A DNA stretch of 46,698 nucleotides from Rhizobacter sp. GTDB taxonomy: Bacteria > Pseudomonadota > Gammaproteobacteria > Burkholderiales > Burkholderiaceae_C. Shown piece after piece: positions 36,025 to 44,865 of the stretch. The first letter of the stretch is position 1, and every line of letters begins with the position of its first letter. The notes beneath the pieces were generated by a model that was not told where the DNA came from, searched no databases, and saw only the letters and a list, made by a program, of their open reading frames with translations. The translations under genes were made by a program, and so were the position numbers. The DNA lies in contig NZ_JADMJX010000183.1 of the NCBI RefSeq assembly GCF_018780185.1, positions 1 through 46,698 of the forward strand, given 5' to 3'.

Positions 36025-38187
36025 TCACCAGGCCAGGCCGAGCGTGTAGCGCCCGTTGGTCGCGCCGGTGCCGCCGCTGTAGTACCTCACCCGCACGTAG
36101 CGCTGCGCTGCGGCGCCGGTGGTGTTGGTGAGGGTCACCGTGTCCACCAGGCCCAGGCCGCGTTCGCTCTTGCCCAGCTGCGTGCCTGACGCGTTGTAGA
36201 CGTACAGGTCGTAGTCGCTGGTCGCGTTGGGTGTGAGCGTGGCGGTGAGTGTGGCGCCGGCCGGCAGGTTGACCACAAAGTAGTCGTTGTCGCTGCTCGC
36301 GCCCATGGCCCCGCTCCAGGTGGCCGGGGCCGCCACGGCGTTGGCGGTGGCGCGGCTGTCGTTGGGCTCGACCTCGTTGTTGGCGGGCGGCGTGACGTTG
36401 GTGATGTTCAGGAACTGCGCGGTCACCGGCCCCCACTGGCCCGACGCGGCCTGCGCCCGCACGAACACCAGATGCTTGCCGAGCGAGAGGCCAGTGGTGT
36501 TGAGCGTGCCGCTGACGGCTTCGGTGGTGGCATTGAAGCTGCCGTCACTCGCCGCCAGCGTGATGGGCGTTGCCCCGGCGGACCATGGCGGCACGTCGAT
36601 GAAGGCCTGCGCCGCGGTGACGTTGCGCACCGGCTCGGTGCCGTTGCTCTGGTTGAAGCGCGTGTGCGTCGCCGACGCCGTCAGCGTGACCGGCGTGCCG
36701 GCCGCCACACCGGCGCCGCTCGCGTCGTTGCTCAAGCTCAGCGTGGTCACGTCGGCCCCACCCGGGATCTGGTACGGCGCCCGCACCACCTTGGCCGAAT
36801 AGATCAGCGCCGGCAGGTTCTTCGGCTTGGTGCTGTTGTTGTAGCTGGTGCAGCTCTCGAAGAAGCTCGTCCCCAGCTCAATGGTGAAGGCGGCCACGCC
36901 GAGCTCGCCATAACTCGGGCCGTCGCTGGTGCCGTCGGTCGGGTACAGGCCGATCGACTGCTGTGGCGTGTAGCCGTTGAAGTAGGCCAGGCGGCGCCCC
37001 AGCGTCTGCAACGCGGTGGCGTTGCCCGACGGCGTGGAGGTGGTGCCCCAGGGCCACAGCACCAACTGGCTGTAGCTGTGGATGTCGAGGTGCATGCCCA
37101 TGGTGTCGGCCGGTGCGGCGTCACCGAGATTGGGCCCGCGGCGGTCGGGGAACAGGCTGCGCACGTAGCTCTGCAGCGCCTGCGTCTCGGGCTCGGAGCC
37201 GGCGGTCGGGCCACGGTAGGTTTCATTGCAGGGGGTGCCGCTGGAGCCCTGGCCGCCGGTGCTGTTCCAGCCAAAGCTGAAGTTGCGGTTCAGGTCGGCA
37301 CCGCGGCTGTTGCTGGTGGCACCGCAGTAGGCGGTGTTGGTGTTCTTGCGCCACGACAAGCCGCCCTCGGCCTTCTTGCGGCCATCGGGGTTGGCTTGCA
37401 GCATCAGGTGCACCTCGTGGTGGTCCATGATCCAGGTGGCGTCGGCGTTGGTGCCGTAGCCGTTGACCAGCCAGCGCGCAAACTCGAGCACCAGCGGCGC
37501 GGTCGTGTACTCGCGCGCATGGATGGCACTGTTGACGAACAGCTTGGGCTTGGTACCGCCGGTGGCGCTGTTGGTGAGCTTGAGCACGCGGATGTCGTAG
37601 CCGCCCAGGCCTTGTGTCTTCTGCCACGAGTCGCCCACGTCGAGCCACTGCGCGAGGTTGGGGAAGCTGGTGGCAAAACCCTGCGCAGCGGCAAAGGTCT
37701 CTTCGACCGTCTCGTAGCAGGCGTAACCCGAGATCGACTGGATGCTCGCGTCGCCTCGCGCCACGGGCCGCGTGATGGCCCCGGTGGTGCTGTCGGTCGT
37801 GCCCTGCGTCGCGGCGCCGGCGCGCGCATCGGCGGCCTGCTGGATCTGGTTCAGAAACTCATCGCGGCGCTGGATGAACTCGGGCGCGTTCTCGACCCGA
37901 AAGCCATAGCTGCGCAACGTGGCGATCTCGAGCGCGTCGAGTTCGAGCACCAGAAAACCGGTGTCGTATTGCGCTTCGAGCAGGTTGGCGTGGAAGGTGA
38001 TGGCCGCCTTGCGCGCGGTGGCCAGGTCGGGGAAGTACGCCTTGTAGATGTTGGTACGCTGCTTTTCCTGCTGTCGCAGCAGGCGCATCTCGGTGGCAGG
38101 GTCATCGGCCGAAAAGGCCGGGCTGGCAGACACTGCGAGCAGCACTGCGGCAGCGGCTGCGCACAACGGCGAGCGAACAAGTTTCAT
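36025..38187 (-). CDS. Secreted M14 zinc carboxypeptidase with C-terminal PPC-like domain
   Basis: A 720-residue protein with a Sec signal (MKLVRSPLCAAAAAVLLAVS, cleaved near ASPAFSA) and a propeptide-like region (about 30-150). The M14 domain (about 155-475) has HxxE at His223/Glu226 (AIHARE), substrate residues Asn300-Arg301 (GADLNRNF), the third zinc ligand His370 (DIHSYSQ) and catalytic Glu437 (TIELGTSFF). Beta-rich domains follow; the last 100 residues match a bacterial pre-peptidase C-terminal domain (EPNDSRATANAV, LYVYNASG). It trims C-terminal residues from peptides outside the cell. The start at 38187 has a GAGGGAG ribosome site; the longer upstream frame lacks one. Confidence 0.93.
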   Translation of the reverse strand: MKLVRSPLCAAAAAVLLAVSASPAFSADDPATEMRLLRQQEKQRTNIYKAYFPDLATARKAAITFHANLLEAQYDTGFLVLELDALEIATLRSYGFRVENAPEFIQRRDEFLNQIQQAADARAGAATQGTTDSTTGAITRPVARGDASIQSISGYACYETVEETFAAAQGFATSFPNLAQWLDVGDSWQKTQGLGGYDIRVLKLTNSATGGTKPKLFVNSAIHAREYTTAPLVLEFARWLVNGYGTNADATWIMDHHEVHLMLQANPDGRKKAEGGLSWRKNTNTAYCGATSNSRGADLNRNFSFGWNSTGGQGSSGTPCNETYRGPTAGSEPETQALQSYVRSLFPDRRGPNLGDAAPADTMGMHLDIHSYSQLVLWPWGTTSTPSGNATALQTLGRRLAYFNGYTPQQSIGLYPTDGTSDGPSYGELGVAAFTIELGTSFFESCTSYNNSTKPKNLPALIYSAKVVRAPYQIPGGADVTTLSLSNDASGAGVAAGTPVTLTASATHTRFNQSNGTEPVRNVTAAQAFIDVPPWSAGATPITLAASDGSFNATTEAVSGTLNTTGLSLGKHLVFVRAQAASGQWGPVTAQFLNITNVTPPANNEVEPNDSRATANAVAAPATWSGAMGASSDNDYFVVNLPAGATLTATLTPNATSDYDLYVYNASGTQLGKSERGLGLVDTVTLTNTTGAAAQRYVRVRYYSGGTGATNGRYTLGLAW

Positions 38188-38322
38188 GGAAAAACTCCCT
38201 CGTGGACGAAGTTCTCGGCCTGGTGAGCCCGGCCGCTGCGGCACGTGGTGGCGGGTGATCAACCGCGCCAAACGCCGAGCGATTCTGGTGGGTTTGCGGG
38301 CAACAAAACGCGGAGGCCACAC

Positions 38323-38748
38323 ATGCGGCATGTAATTTTCTGGCTATTGGCAGCGGCCGCTTTTTGCAGTAGTGCCAGCGAGTGCCCAGGTCGCGTGGAC
38401 GACTGGTCGAAGAGCTTTCTCTCGCTGCGATCGGTGCGCGGGCACTTCGACGGCGGGCCGTGGACGGCGTCGGTCGATCGCTGGGGCGGTGAGCGCCACC
38501 AGGCGATGCAATGCCTCGCCCGGCACGCCACCACCGAGGCAGCCGCTGCAACGCAGATCACGCAATGGATGGGGCCGCCCGACGAGCGCCTGAGCTGCCC
38601 ATCGGCCGCTTGCCAGGCCTTCGCGGCGGATGTCGCCGCAGCCGGCGAGCTCTGGGTTTATCACTGGCGCGGCCAGCACGATCGACTGGGTTTTGTCATC
38701 ACGCGCGGGCGCGTCAGCGCCGCAACCTGGGCCCATGCGGGCGAGTGA
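38323..38748 (+). CDS. Small exported protein of unknown function (141 aa)
   Basis: It begins MRHVIFWLLAAAAFCSSAS, a clear Sec signal, after a GGAGG ribosome site. The mature part has four Cys (for example SECPGRV and SCPSAACQAF), consistent with disulfides in the periplasm. No family is recognised. It diverges from the carboxypeptidase gene across 135 bp, so the two may share a control region. Confidence 0.75.
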   Translation: MRHVIFWLLAAAAFCSSASECPGRVDDWSKSFLSLRSVRGHFDGGPWTASVDRWGGERHQAMQCLARHATTEAAAATQITQWMGPPDERLSCPSAACQAFAADVAAAGELWVYHWRGQHDRLGFVITRGRVSAATWAHAGE

Positions 38749-38781
38749 ACCGGGGCTTCAGCGGCTGAGAGTCACTGATCT

Positions 38782-38850
38782 CCGTTCGCCCTGAGCCTGT
38801 CGAAGGGCCCCTGTGCACGGCGCCGGCTTCGACAGGCTCAGCCCGAACGG
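38782..38850. repeat. REP-like inverted repeat (TTCGACAGGCTCAGCC type)
   Basis: Arms at 38782-38805 and 38827-38850 are 24 bp long and complementary except for two adjacent bases, around a 21-bp GC spacer. The arm core is a repeat widely scattered in intergenic regions of Burkholderiales and other proteobacteria. It lies between the convergent small exported protein and SNF2 genes and may act as a transcription-end structure. Confidence 0.85.
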
Positions 38851-38872
38851 GGGAGTCGAAAGTCTCACCCTC

Positions 38873-41692
38873 TCAGTCGTTGGCGCCCAGTGGCTTGAAC
38901 AACTCGTCGAAGTCTTGCGCCGTGAGCCCCGCGTCGCCCGCCACACCCGACAGCAACGCATCGGCCAGGCCCGCCTTGCGCGCCTGCAGCTCGAGCATCT
39001 TGTCTTCGACCGTGCCATTGGCGATCAGCTTGTAGACGAACACCGGCTTGTCTTGCCCGATGCGGTAGGCGCGGTCGATGGCTTGCTGCTCCACCGCCGG
39101 GTTCCACCACGGGTCGTAGAGGATGACCGTGTCGGCCGCGGTGAGGTTCAAGCCCACGCCACCGGCCTTCAGGCTGATGAGGAACAGCGGCACCTCGCCG
39201 GCCTGGAAACGCGCGACCAGCTCGCCACGGTCCTTGCTTTCGCCGGTGAGTTTGAGGTGCGGCAGCTTCAATCGATCGAGCTCGATCTCGATCAGCGCCA
39301 GCATCTCGGTGAACTGCGAAAACACCAGCACGCGGCGGCCGTCTTCCACCAGTGTGGGCAGCAGGTCGAGCAGCAGCTCCATCTTGGCCGAGGGGTGGTG
39401 CGGCCGCACGGTGCCCTCGCCCATCTTCAAGAGGCGCGGGTCGCAGCACACCTGGCGCAGGCGCAGCAGTGCGTCGAGCACCATGATCTGGCTGCGCGCC
39501 AGGCCTTGCTGCGCGATCACCTCGCGCAGCTTGCCGTCCATGGTGGCGCGCACGGTTTCATACAGATCGCGCTGGGTGCCGGTGAGGTCGACCCGCAGGT
39601 GCGACTCGGTCTTCTCCGGCAGCTCCTGGGCCACCTGCAGCTTGGTGCGCCGCAAGAGAAACGGCTTGACGCGGCGCGCCAGCTGCTGCGCGCGGTAGGT
39701 GTCTTGCCGGCGCTCGATCGGCGTGCGGTAGTGCTCGCGAAACTGCGCCTCGCTGCCGAGCAGGCCGGGGCACACGAAGTCCATCAGGCTCCACAGCTCA
39801 CCCAGGTGGTTCTCGAGCGGCGTGCCGCTCAGGCACAGGCGGTGCCGTGCATTCAGGCCCTTCACCGACACAGCCGCCTGGCTGCGGGCGTTCTTGATGC
39901 GCTGGGCTTCGTCTAGCATCAGGTAGTGCCACTCTTGCGCGCCGAGCGTGGCCACGTCGCGCATGGCCAGCGGGTAGCTGGTGATGACCAGGTGCGCGCC
40001 GGCAATGCTCTTGAAATGCTTTGCGCGCTGCGCGCCGTGCAGCACCACCAGCTTCAGCTCGGGCGTGAACCGTTTGGCCTCGGCCTCCCAGTTGCCGATC
40101 AGGCTGGTGGGCACCACCACCAGGCTGGGCCGGTCGAGCCGGCCGGCGTCGAGCTCGCCCTGCAGCAGCGCCAGGGCCTGCAGCGTCTTGCCCAGGCCCA
40201 TGTCGTCGGCCAGGATGCCGCCGAGCCGCGCGCGGCGCAGAAAGTCCATCCACGACAGGCCGTCGAGCTGGTAGTGGCGCAAGGTGGCCTGAACCTTGGG
40301 CGACACCGTCACCTCGGGCAGACTCTTGCCGCTGCCGAGCAGGCGCACCTGCTCCATCAGCTCGGTGAAGCTCGGCGGCGCAGTGACGCGGGTGCCATCT
40401 GACAGCGACTCCAGCGTGCCCAGGTCGAAGCGCGACAGGCGCAGGCCCGTGCTCTTGTCGCCGATGCGAAACACCGTGCGCAGCCAGTCCATCAGCGGCG
40501 CCACGCGCGCCACCGGCAGGCGCAGCAGGCGCTGGCGCGTGGTGGCGCCGGGCAGCGGTGGCGTGTCGCTGGCCCAGGGCACCAGCACCTCGGCCCCCTC
40601 GCCCTGGTTGAGCGACGCATCGAGGTTCAACCAGCCGTTTTGCACCAGGCTCACCAGCAGCGGCACCAGGTTGACCGGCTGGCCGTCGACGGAGACTTGC
40701 AGGCCCACGCTGAACCAGTTGCCACCGGCTTCTTCGGCGATGTCGACCGCCCACTCGTCGGGCGTGTGCAGCTCGTAGGGGAAGTCGTCCATCACCTCGA
40801 CCAACCAGCCACGCGCTTCGAGGTCAGGGATGTGGTGCGCCAGCAGCTCGGGCCAACGCTCGCGCCGCTGCGGCACCAGCAGCAGCGGCGTGCCTTCCAC
40901 GCCCACCGGCAGCGCCGTCGACTGCAGGCGTGCGCTGGCCAGGCGGGTCAGCCTGTCGGTCGCGAGGCCGGCCGAGAGGCTCCATGGCCGCAGCTCCAGC
41001 TCGCCCAGCAGCGCGCGCATGGCGCCCGCCTCGGCCGGCGATTGCCGCTGGAAGTGGCCCATCGCGATGCGGCCCGGGTGTGTCGGGTCATTCAGCTCCA
41101 CCAGCGTGGTGGTGGCGTTGCCGGCCGGGAAGTGGAAGTCGAACGCCCGCCCGGTGGGCGGCTGGTAGCGAAAGATCAGCTGCGCCGCACCCTGGCGCAG
41201 CGTGGCGCCGCGCGAGGTGGCCGAGCCGTAGCGGTGGTGCAGCAAGGCTTCGGAGGCCACGTCCACGCAGGTGGTCAGGCGCAGCACCGGCACCAGCGGC
41301 AGGCTGCCCAGCTCCACCATCGCGGGCGGCGGGGGCTCCGCAGGGCGGGCCACGGGTGCGGCCACGCCGGGGGTTTCGGGCAGGCCTTTCTTGATGCGGA
41401 TCTGCTGCGCCTCGAAGGCCATCAGGGCTGCGGCCACGTGCTTGCAGTTGCCCCCCACCGGGCAGGAGCAGCGGCCTTCGAGGCGCGGGCCCAGCCGGCG
41501 GTCATTCACCCACTGGATGCTCTGCTGGTAGGCGATGGGGCCGGTGCCTTGCACCCGCGTGACCAGGCGAGGCCCGTCGACCTGCAGCGCCAGCACGGCG
41601 GCCTGCGGCTTGAGCTCGATGGCGCGCGTGAGGGTGCGGTGGTCAAAGTGTTCGCCCAGGTCAAAGTCTTCGGGCAGGGAGAAGTCGGTCAT
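38873..41692 (-). CDS. SWIM zinc-finger SNF2-family DNA helicase/ATPase
   Basis: A 939-residue protein. The N-terminal SWIM zinc finger has Cys75, Cys77, Cys83 and His85 (GRCSCPVGGNCKHVAAAL). A middle region (about 100-450) precedes the SNF2 ATPase: Walker A ADDMGLGKTLQALAL (near 496) and Walker B MLDEAQRIK (near 594). The helicase C-terminal half follows, with VLVFSQFTEML and the final motif NPAVEQQAIDRAYRIGQDKPV. These bacterial Swi2/Snf2 proteins (RapA/HepA relatives) remodel protein-DNA or RNA polymerase complexes; the precise target is unknown. I chose the start at 41692 (MTDFSLPEDFDLGE). The longer frame enters the divergent gene. Confidence 0.95.
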   Translation of the reverse strand: MTDFSLPEDFDLGEHFDHRTLTRAIELKPQAAVLALQVDGPRLVTRVQGTGPIAYQQSIQWVNDRRLGPRLEGRCSCPVGGNCKHVAAALMAFEAQQIRIKKGLPETPGVAAPVARPAEPPPPAMVELGSLPLVPVLRLTTCVDVASEALLHHRYGSATSRGATLRQGAAQLIFRYQPPTGRAFDFHFPAGNATTTLVELNDPTHPGRIAMGHFQRQSPAEAGAMRALLGELELRPWSLSAGLATDRLTRLASARLQSTALPVGVEGTPLLLVPQRRERWPELLAHHIPDLEARGWLVEVMDDFPYELHTPDEWAVDIAEEAGGNWFSVGLQVSVDGQPVNLVPLLVSLVQNGWLNLDASLNQGEGAEVLVPWASDTPPLPGATTRQRLLRLPVARVAPLMDWLRTVFRIGDKSTGLRLSRFDLGTLESLSDGTRVTAPPSFTELMEQVRLLGSGKSLPEVTVSPKVQATLRHYQLDGLSWMDFLRRARLGGILADDMGLGKTLQALALLQGELDAGRLDRPSLVVVPTSLIGNWEAEAKRFTPELKLVVLHGAQRAKHFKSIAGAHLVITSYPLAMRDVATLGAQEWHYLMLDEAQRIKNARSQAAVSVKGLNARHRLCLSGTPLENHLGELWSLMDFVCPGLLGSEAQFREHYRTPIERRQDTYRAQQLARRVKPFLLRRTKLQVAQELPEKTESHLRVDLTGTQRDLYETVRATMDGKLREVIAQQGLARSQIMVLDALLRLRQVCCDPRLLKMGEGTVRPHHPSAKMELLLDLLPTLVEDGRRVLVFSQFTEMLALIEIELDRLKLPHLKLTGESKDRGELVARFQAGEVPLFLISLKAGGVGLNLTAADTVILYDPWWNPAVEQQAIDRAYRIGQDKPVFVYKLIANGTVEDKMLELQARKAGLADALLSGVAGDAGLTAQDFDELFKPLGAND

Positions 41693-41748
41693 CGGCAGAG
41701 TGGACAAGGCAACCCTGCATTGTCGTCTGCCGTGCGATGCTTTGGCCC

Positions 41749-42822
41749 ATGAAACGCCGTCACTTCTTGTGGACTCTGGCCGCGGCACCCACCCAGCTGT
41801 GTGCACAAACCGAAGTGATCGCACCCCGTGCGCTGGTTTTCCCGGCCGATTTCGGCGCCCACCCCGGGGCGCGCACCGAGTGGTGGTACCTCACCGGCGC
41901 ACTGCAGGCGGGCGAGCGGTTGTATGGCTTTCAGGTCACCTTCTTCCGCTCGCGCACCGGGCTGGCCGAGGGCAACCCCAGCCGCTTTGCCGCGCAGCAG
42001 CTGGTGTTCGCCCATGCAGCCTTGAGCGACGTGCAGTCCGCCCGCCAGCTCCATGACCAGCGCATCGCCCGCGCCGGCTTCGGCATTGCCGAGGCGGCCG
42101 AGGGCGACACCCGCGTGCGGCTGCGCGACTGGTCGCTGCAGCGCGAAGGCCCGCCCGCGGCGAGCCGCTACCGCACCCAGGTGCTCAGCGAAAGCGCCGG
42201 TTTCCAGCTCGACCTCACCCTCGCCGCCAGCCAACCGGTGCTGCTGCAAGGCATGGGCGGCTACTCGCGCAAGGGGCCACAGCCGGGCGTGGCGACCCAC
42301 TACTACAGCCAGCCGCAGCTGGCGGCCAGCGGCACGCTCACGCTGCAAGGCCGCGCCTCGGACGTGCAGGGCCGCGCCTGGCTCGACCACGAGTGGAGCA
42401 ACACCCTGCTCGACCCCCAGGCCGTGGGCTGGGACTGGATCGGCATGAACCTGGACGACGGCGGCGCCCTCACCGCCTTTCGCCTGCGCCGCAGCGACGG
42501 CAGCACGCTCTACGCCGGTGGCAGCCTGCGCGCGCCCGGCGGCGTGGTGCGCAACTTCGAACCTGGTGACGTTCGCTTCACCCCAAGCCGCCATTGGCAA
42601 AGCCCCGCCTCGCAGGCGCGCTACCCGGTGCAGTGGTCGATCGAGACCCCCGCCGGGCGCCACACCGTGCGCGCGCTGTTCGACGCGCAAGAGCTCGACA
42701 GCCGCAACAGCACCGGCGCCTTCTACTGGGAAGGCCTGAGCGAGCTGCTCGATGAGCGCGAGCAACGCATCGGCCGCGGCTACCTCGAGATGACGGGCTA
42801 CGCCGGAACGCTGCGCTTGTAA
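41749..42822 (+). CDS. CrtC-like lipocalin-domain exported protein
   Basis: A 357-residue protein with a twin-Arg-like start (MKRRHFLWTLAAAPTQLCAQ). It continues with FPADFGAHPGARTEWWYLTG, the hallmark of the CrtC/AttH lipocalin-like fold, and later RAWLDHEWSNTLLD, WDWIGMNLDDGGAL and a C-terminal GYLEMTGYAGTLRL. The family includes carotenoid 1,2-hydratase, but many members have no carotenoid genes nearby, as here, so the enzyme role is open. RR-x-F-L suggests Tat export of a folded protein. The gene diverges from the SNF2 gene over 56 bp. Confidence 0.85.
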   Translation: MKRRHFLWTLAAAPTQLCAQTEVIAPRALVFPADFGAHPGARTEWWYLTGALQAGERLYGFQVTFFRSRTGLAEGNPSRFAAQQLVFAHAALSDVQSARQLHDQRIARAGFGIAEAAEGDTRVRLRDWSLQREGPPAASRYRTQVLSESAGFQLDLTLAASQPVLLQGMGGYSRKGPQPGVATHYYSQPQLAASGTLTLQGRASDVQGRAWLDHEWSNTLLDPQAVGWDWIGMNLDDGGALTAFRLRRSDGSTLYAGGSLRAPGGVVRNFEPGDVRFTPSRHWQSPASQARYPVQWSIETPAGRHTVRALFDAQELDSRNSTGAFYWEGLSELLDEREQRIGRGYLEMTGYAGTLRL

Positions 42823-42935
42823 GCCCGTGAATCACCTGAAAACGCCCGTGCAAAGCGTGCTTTTTGCCGCGACACGCCTCGCATGTGAAGCACACAATCG
42901 GGCATGCACGCGGCCCTCTTGCCGCTGCCCCACCG

Positions 42936-43733
42936 ATGACACGCTTTTCGGCCTCTGGCGACTGGACCACGCACCCCGCGCTGCGGGTGCTGGCGCTGGC
43001 CTGGGTGCTGCTGCTGGCCCAAAGCGGCAATGCCGCATCGGCCTGGGCGCTGTGCCTGGCGATTGGCCTGGTGGCCAGCCGCTTTGTCGCCCGAGCTGAG
43101 CTCCCCCTGCCCGCGGTGCTCGCGCTGCGCGAGCTGCCCGCTCCCGTGCAACCCCTGGCCAGGCGGCGCACCGACGCCACCCCACCGGCGAAGCGAGACC
43201 ACTCCCAGCCCGTGGTGCCGCTCCTCAAGGCCCACCATGACCCACTGACCGGCCTGGTCACGCCCCAGCACCTGGGCGACACCGGCGAGCCCTGGGCGCA
43301 AGACCTGCAAACGCGCGGCCTCTCGCTGTGCGTGCTGCACGTTGGTCTCGACGGTTTCGACCCGGTGATCGAACGATATGGCCGCGAGGCCGGCGACCAG
43401 GTGCTGCAGCAGGTGGCCAAGCGCCTGCGCCACCTGGCCCGCGACGAAGACCGGGTGATGCGCTTCGACGGCGCCGAGTTCGTGTTGCTGCTCAGTTGCC
43501 CCGCCGCAGAGAGCGCTGCCTTCTCGCGCAGCATGGCCAATCGCGTCACCACCGAGTTGCAGCGCCCGCTGGCCTACCGCACGGTGAGCAACCTGCACGT
43601 GGGTTGCAGTGTCGGCGCGGCCACCTGGCCACTGCACGGGGCCACGCTCGACATCGTGATCCAGCATGCGGCCGAAGAGCTGGCCCGGGCACGCAGCCGC
43701 CGCCTGCCGGCACGCGAGACCGAAGCGGCCTGA
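42936..43733 (+). CDS. Membrane protein with degenerate GGDEF domain
   Basis: A 265-residue protein with one or two N-terminal membrane helices (about 15-50) and a C-terminal GGDEF-type domain. DPLTG (102-106) opens the domain. The active-site motif reads Asp178-Gly-Ala-Glu-Phe182 instead of GGDEF, losing residues needed for GTP and metal binding. The inhibitory RxxD site Arg169-Asp172 lies exactly five residues upstream and is intact. It therefore probably binds c-di-GMP rather than makes it. The ATG at 42936 is preferred over a TTG at 42864. Confidence 0.83.
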   Translation: MTRFSASGDWTTHPALRVLALAWVLLLAQSGNAASAWALCLAIGLVASRFVARAELPLPAVLALRELPAPVQPLARRRTDATPPAKRDHSQPVVPLLKAHHDPLTGLVTPQHLGDTGEPWAQDLQTRGLSLCVLHVGLDGFDPVIERYGREAGDQVLQQVAKRLRHLARDEDRVMRFDGAEFVLLLSCPAAESAAFSRSMANRVTTELQRPLAYRTVSNLHVGCSVGAATWPLHGATLDIVIQHAAEELARARSRRLPARETEAA

Positions 43734-43846
43734 ACCGGCCCGCCTCCCGCTCCGCCATTCGCCCACGTCCCATCAGGGCTGACCCCGATGGTGGGTCGTC
43801 AGGCCTTATTTAGCATGACCGTCTACTTTTGCCGCCACAGCGCGAC

Positions 43847-44743
43847 ATGGACGACCAGCTCATCCTCATCACCAAGAACAACCAGGCCTCGTCGCTCGGG
43901 GCGTCCCCCACACGCCGCGCCGAGGTGCCCGAGGGCTGGGTGGGCTTGCGCATGGCGCGCTACCAGCAGCCTCCGGTGGTGACTGACCGCAAGGTGCTGG
44001 GGCGCCACCCCGTGGTCACCCTGCTGTGCGGGGGCGAGATGCAGTCGCACATGCGCTTCGGGCTGCACAACGTGCACACCCAGCTGCGCGCCAACGACCT
44101 GATGCTGTACAGCGGCGGCCGCGAAATCGACTACGCCCACTGGCAGGCACGCGAGGCCACGCTGATCTCGGTGGAGATCGACCTCGCCCGCCTGCACCTG
44201 CTCGAACCCAACGACACCCGGTTCACCGAGCGCCAGCTGGCCGGCCAGCCGCGGTTTGTCGACCCGGCCCTCGGCACCCTGATGCGCTCGCTGTGGCGCG
44301 AAGGCGAAGCCGGTTGCCCCAAAGGCCAGCTCTATGTCGACAGCCTGTGCCTCGGCCTGGTGACCCATGTGTACCGCCGCTTCGGCATGCTCAAGCCCGC
44401 CCGCGACGACGCGCGCGCTCGCCTCACCAGCTGCCAGCTGCGCCGCATCGACGACTACATCAGCCAGCACCTCGACAAGACCATCGGCACCGCCGACCTG
44501 GCGCAAGAGGTCGGACTGAGCCGCTTTCACTTCACCCGGGTGTTCAGCAACACCCTCGGCCGCAGCCCCTACCAGCACGTGATTCGCAAGCGGCTGGAGC
44601 GTGGCTACCAGCTGCTGATGGGCAGCGACCTGCCGGTGGCCGATGTGGCCTTGAGCGCGGGGTTCTCCAGCCAGTCTCATTTCAGCGCCCTGTGCCGGCG
44701 CGAGCTCGGCGCCACGCCACGCAGCTTGCGCGAACAGCGCTGA
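43847..44743 (+). CDS. AraC-family transcriptional regulator
   Basis: A 298-residue protein. The N-terminal sensing half (about 20-185) has no named domain that I recognise. The C-terminal double helix-turn-helix (about 200-298) is clear: IGTADLAQEVGLSRFHFTRV, then LPVADVALSAGFSSQSHFSA and LGATPRSLREQ. It lies 122 bp upstream of a co-directional carboxylesterase gene, with an inverted repeat between, so the esterase is the likely target. Confidence 0.93.
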   Translation: MDDQLILITKNNQASSLGASPTRRAEVPEGWVGLRMARYQQPPVVTDRKVLGRHPVVTLLCGGEMQSHMRFGLHNVHTQLRANDLMLYSGGREIDYAHWQAREATLISVEIDLARLHLLEPNDTRFTERQLAGQPRFVDPALGTLMRSLWREGEAGCPKGQLYVDSLCLGLVTHVYRRFGMLKPARDDARARLTSCQLRRIDDYISQHLDKTIGTADLAQEVGLSRFHFTRVFSNTLGRSPYQHVIRKRLERGYQLLMGSDLPVADVALSAGFSSQSHFSALCRRELGATPRSLREQR

Positions 44744-44767
44744 AGGCACGTCGAGATCCGTGAAGAA

Positions 44768-44789
44768 AGTTGCGCCGAAGCGCGCAACT
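44768..44789. promoter_or_regulatory. Inverted repeat between AraC and esterase genes
   Basis: AGTTGCGC (44768-44775) and GCGCAACT (44782-44789) are perfect 8-bp inverted arms with a 6-bp spacer, 77 bp upstream of the esterase ATG. It could be a regulator site or a weak terminator for the AraC gene; no T-run follows. Confidence 0.4.
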
Positions 44790-44865
44790 ATCTGAAAGAC
44801 CTGGCCGAACCGCGCTCCTAGAGTCGCCAGCCACACCCCGTGGCCCGCTACTCGGAGACGTTTTC

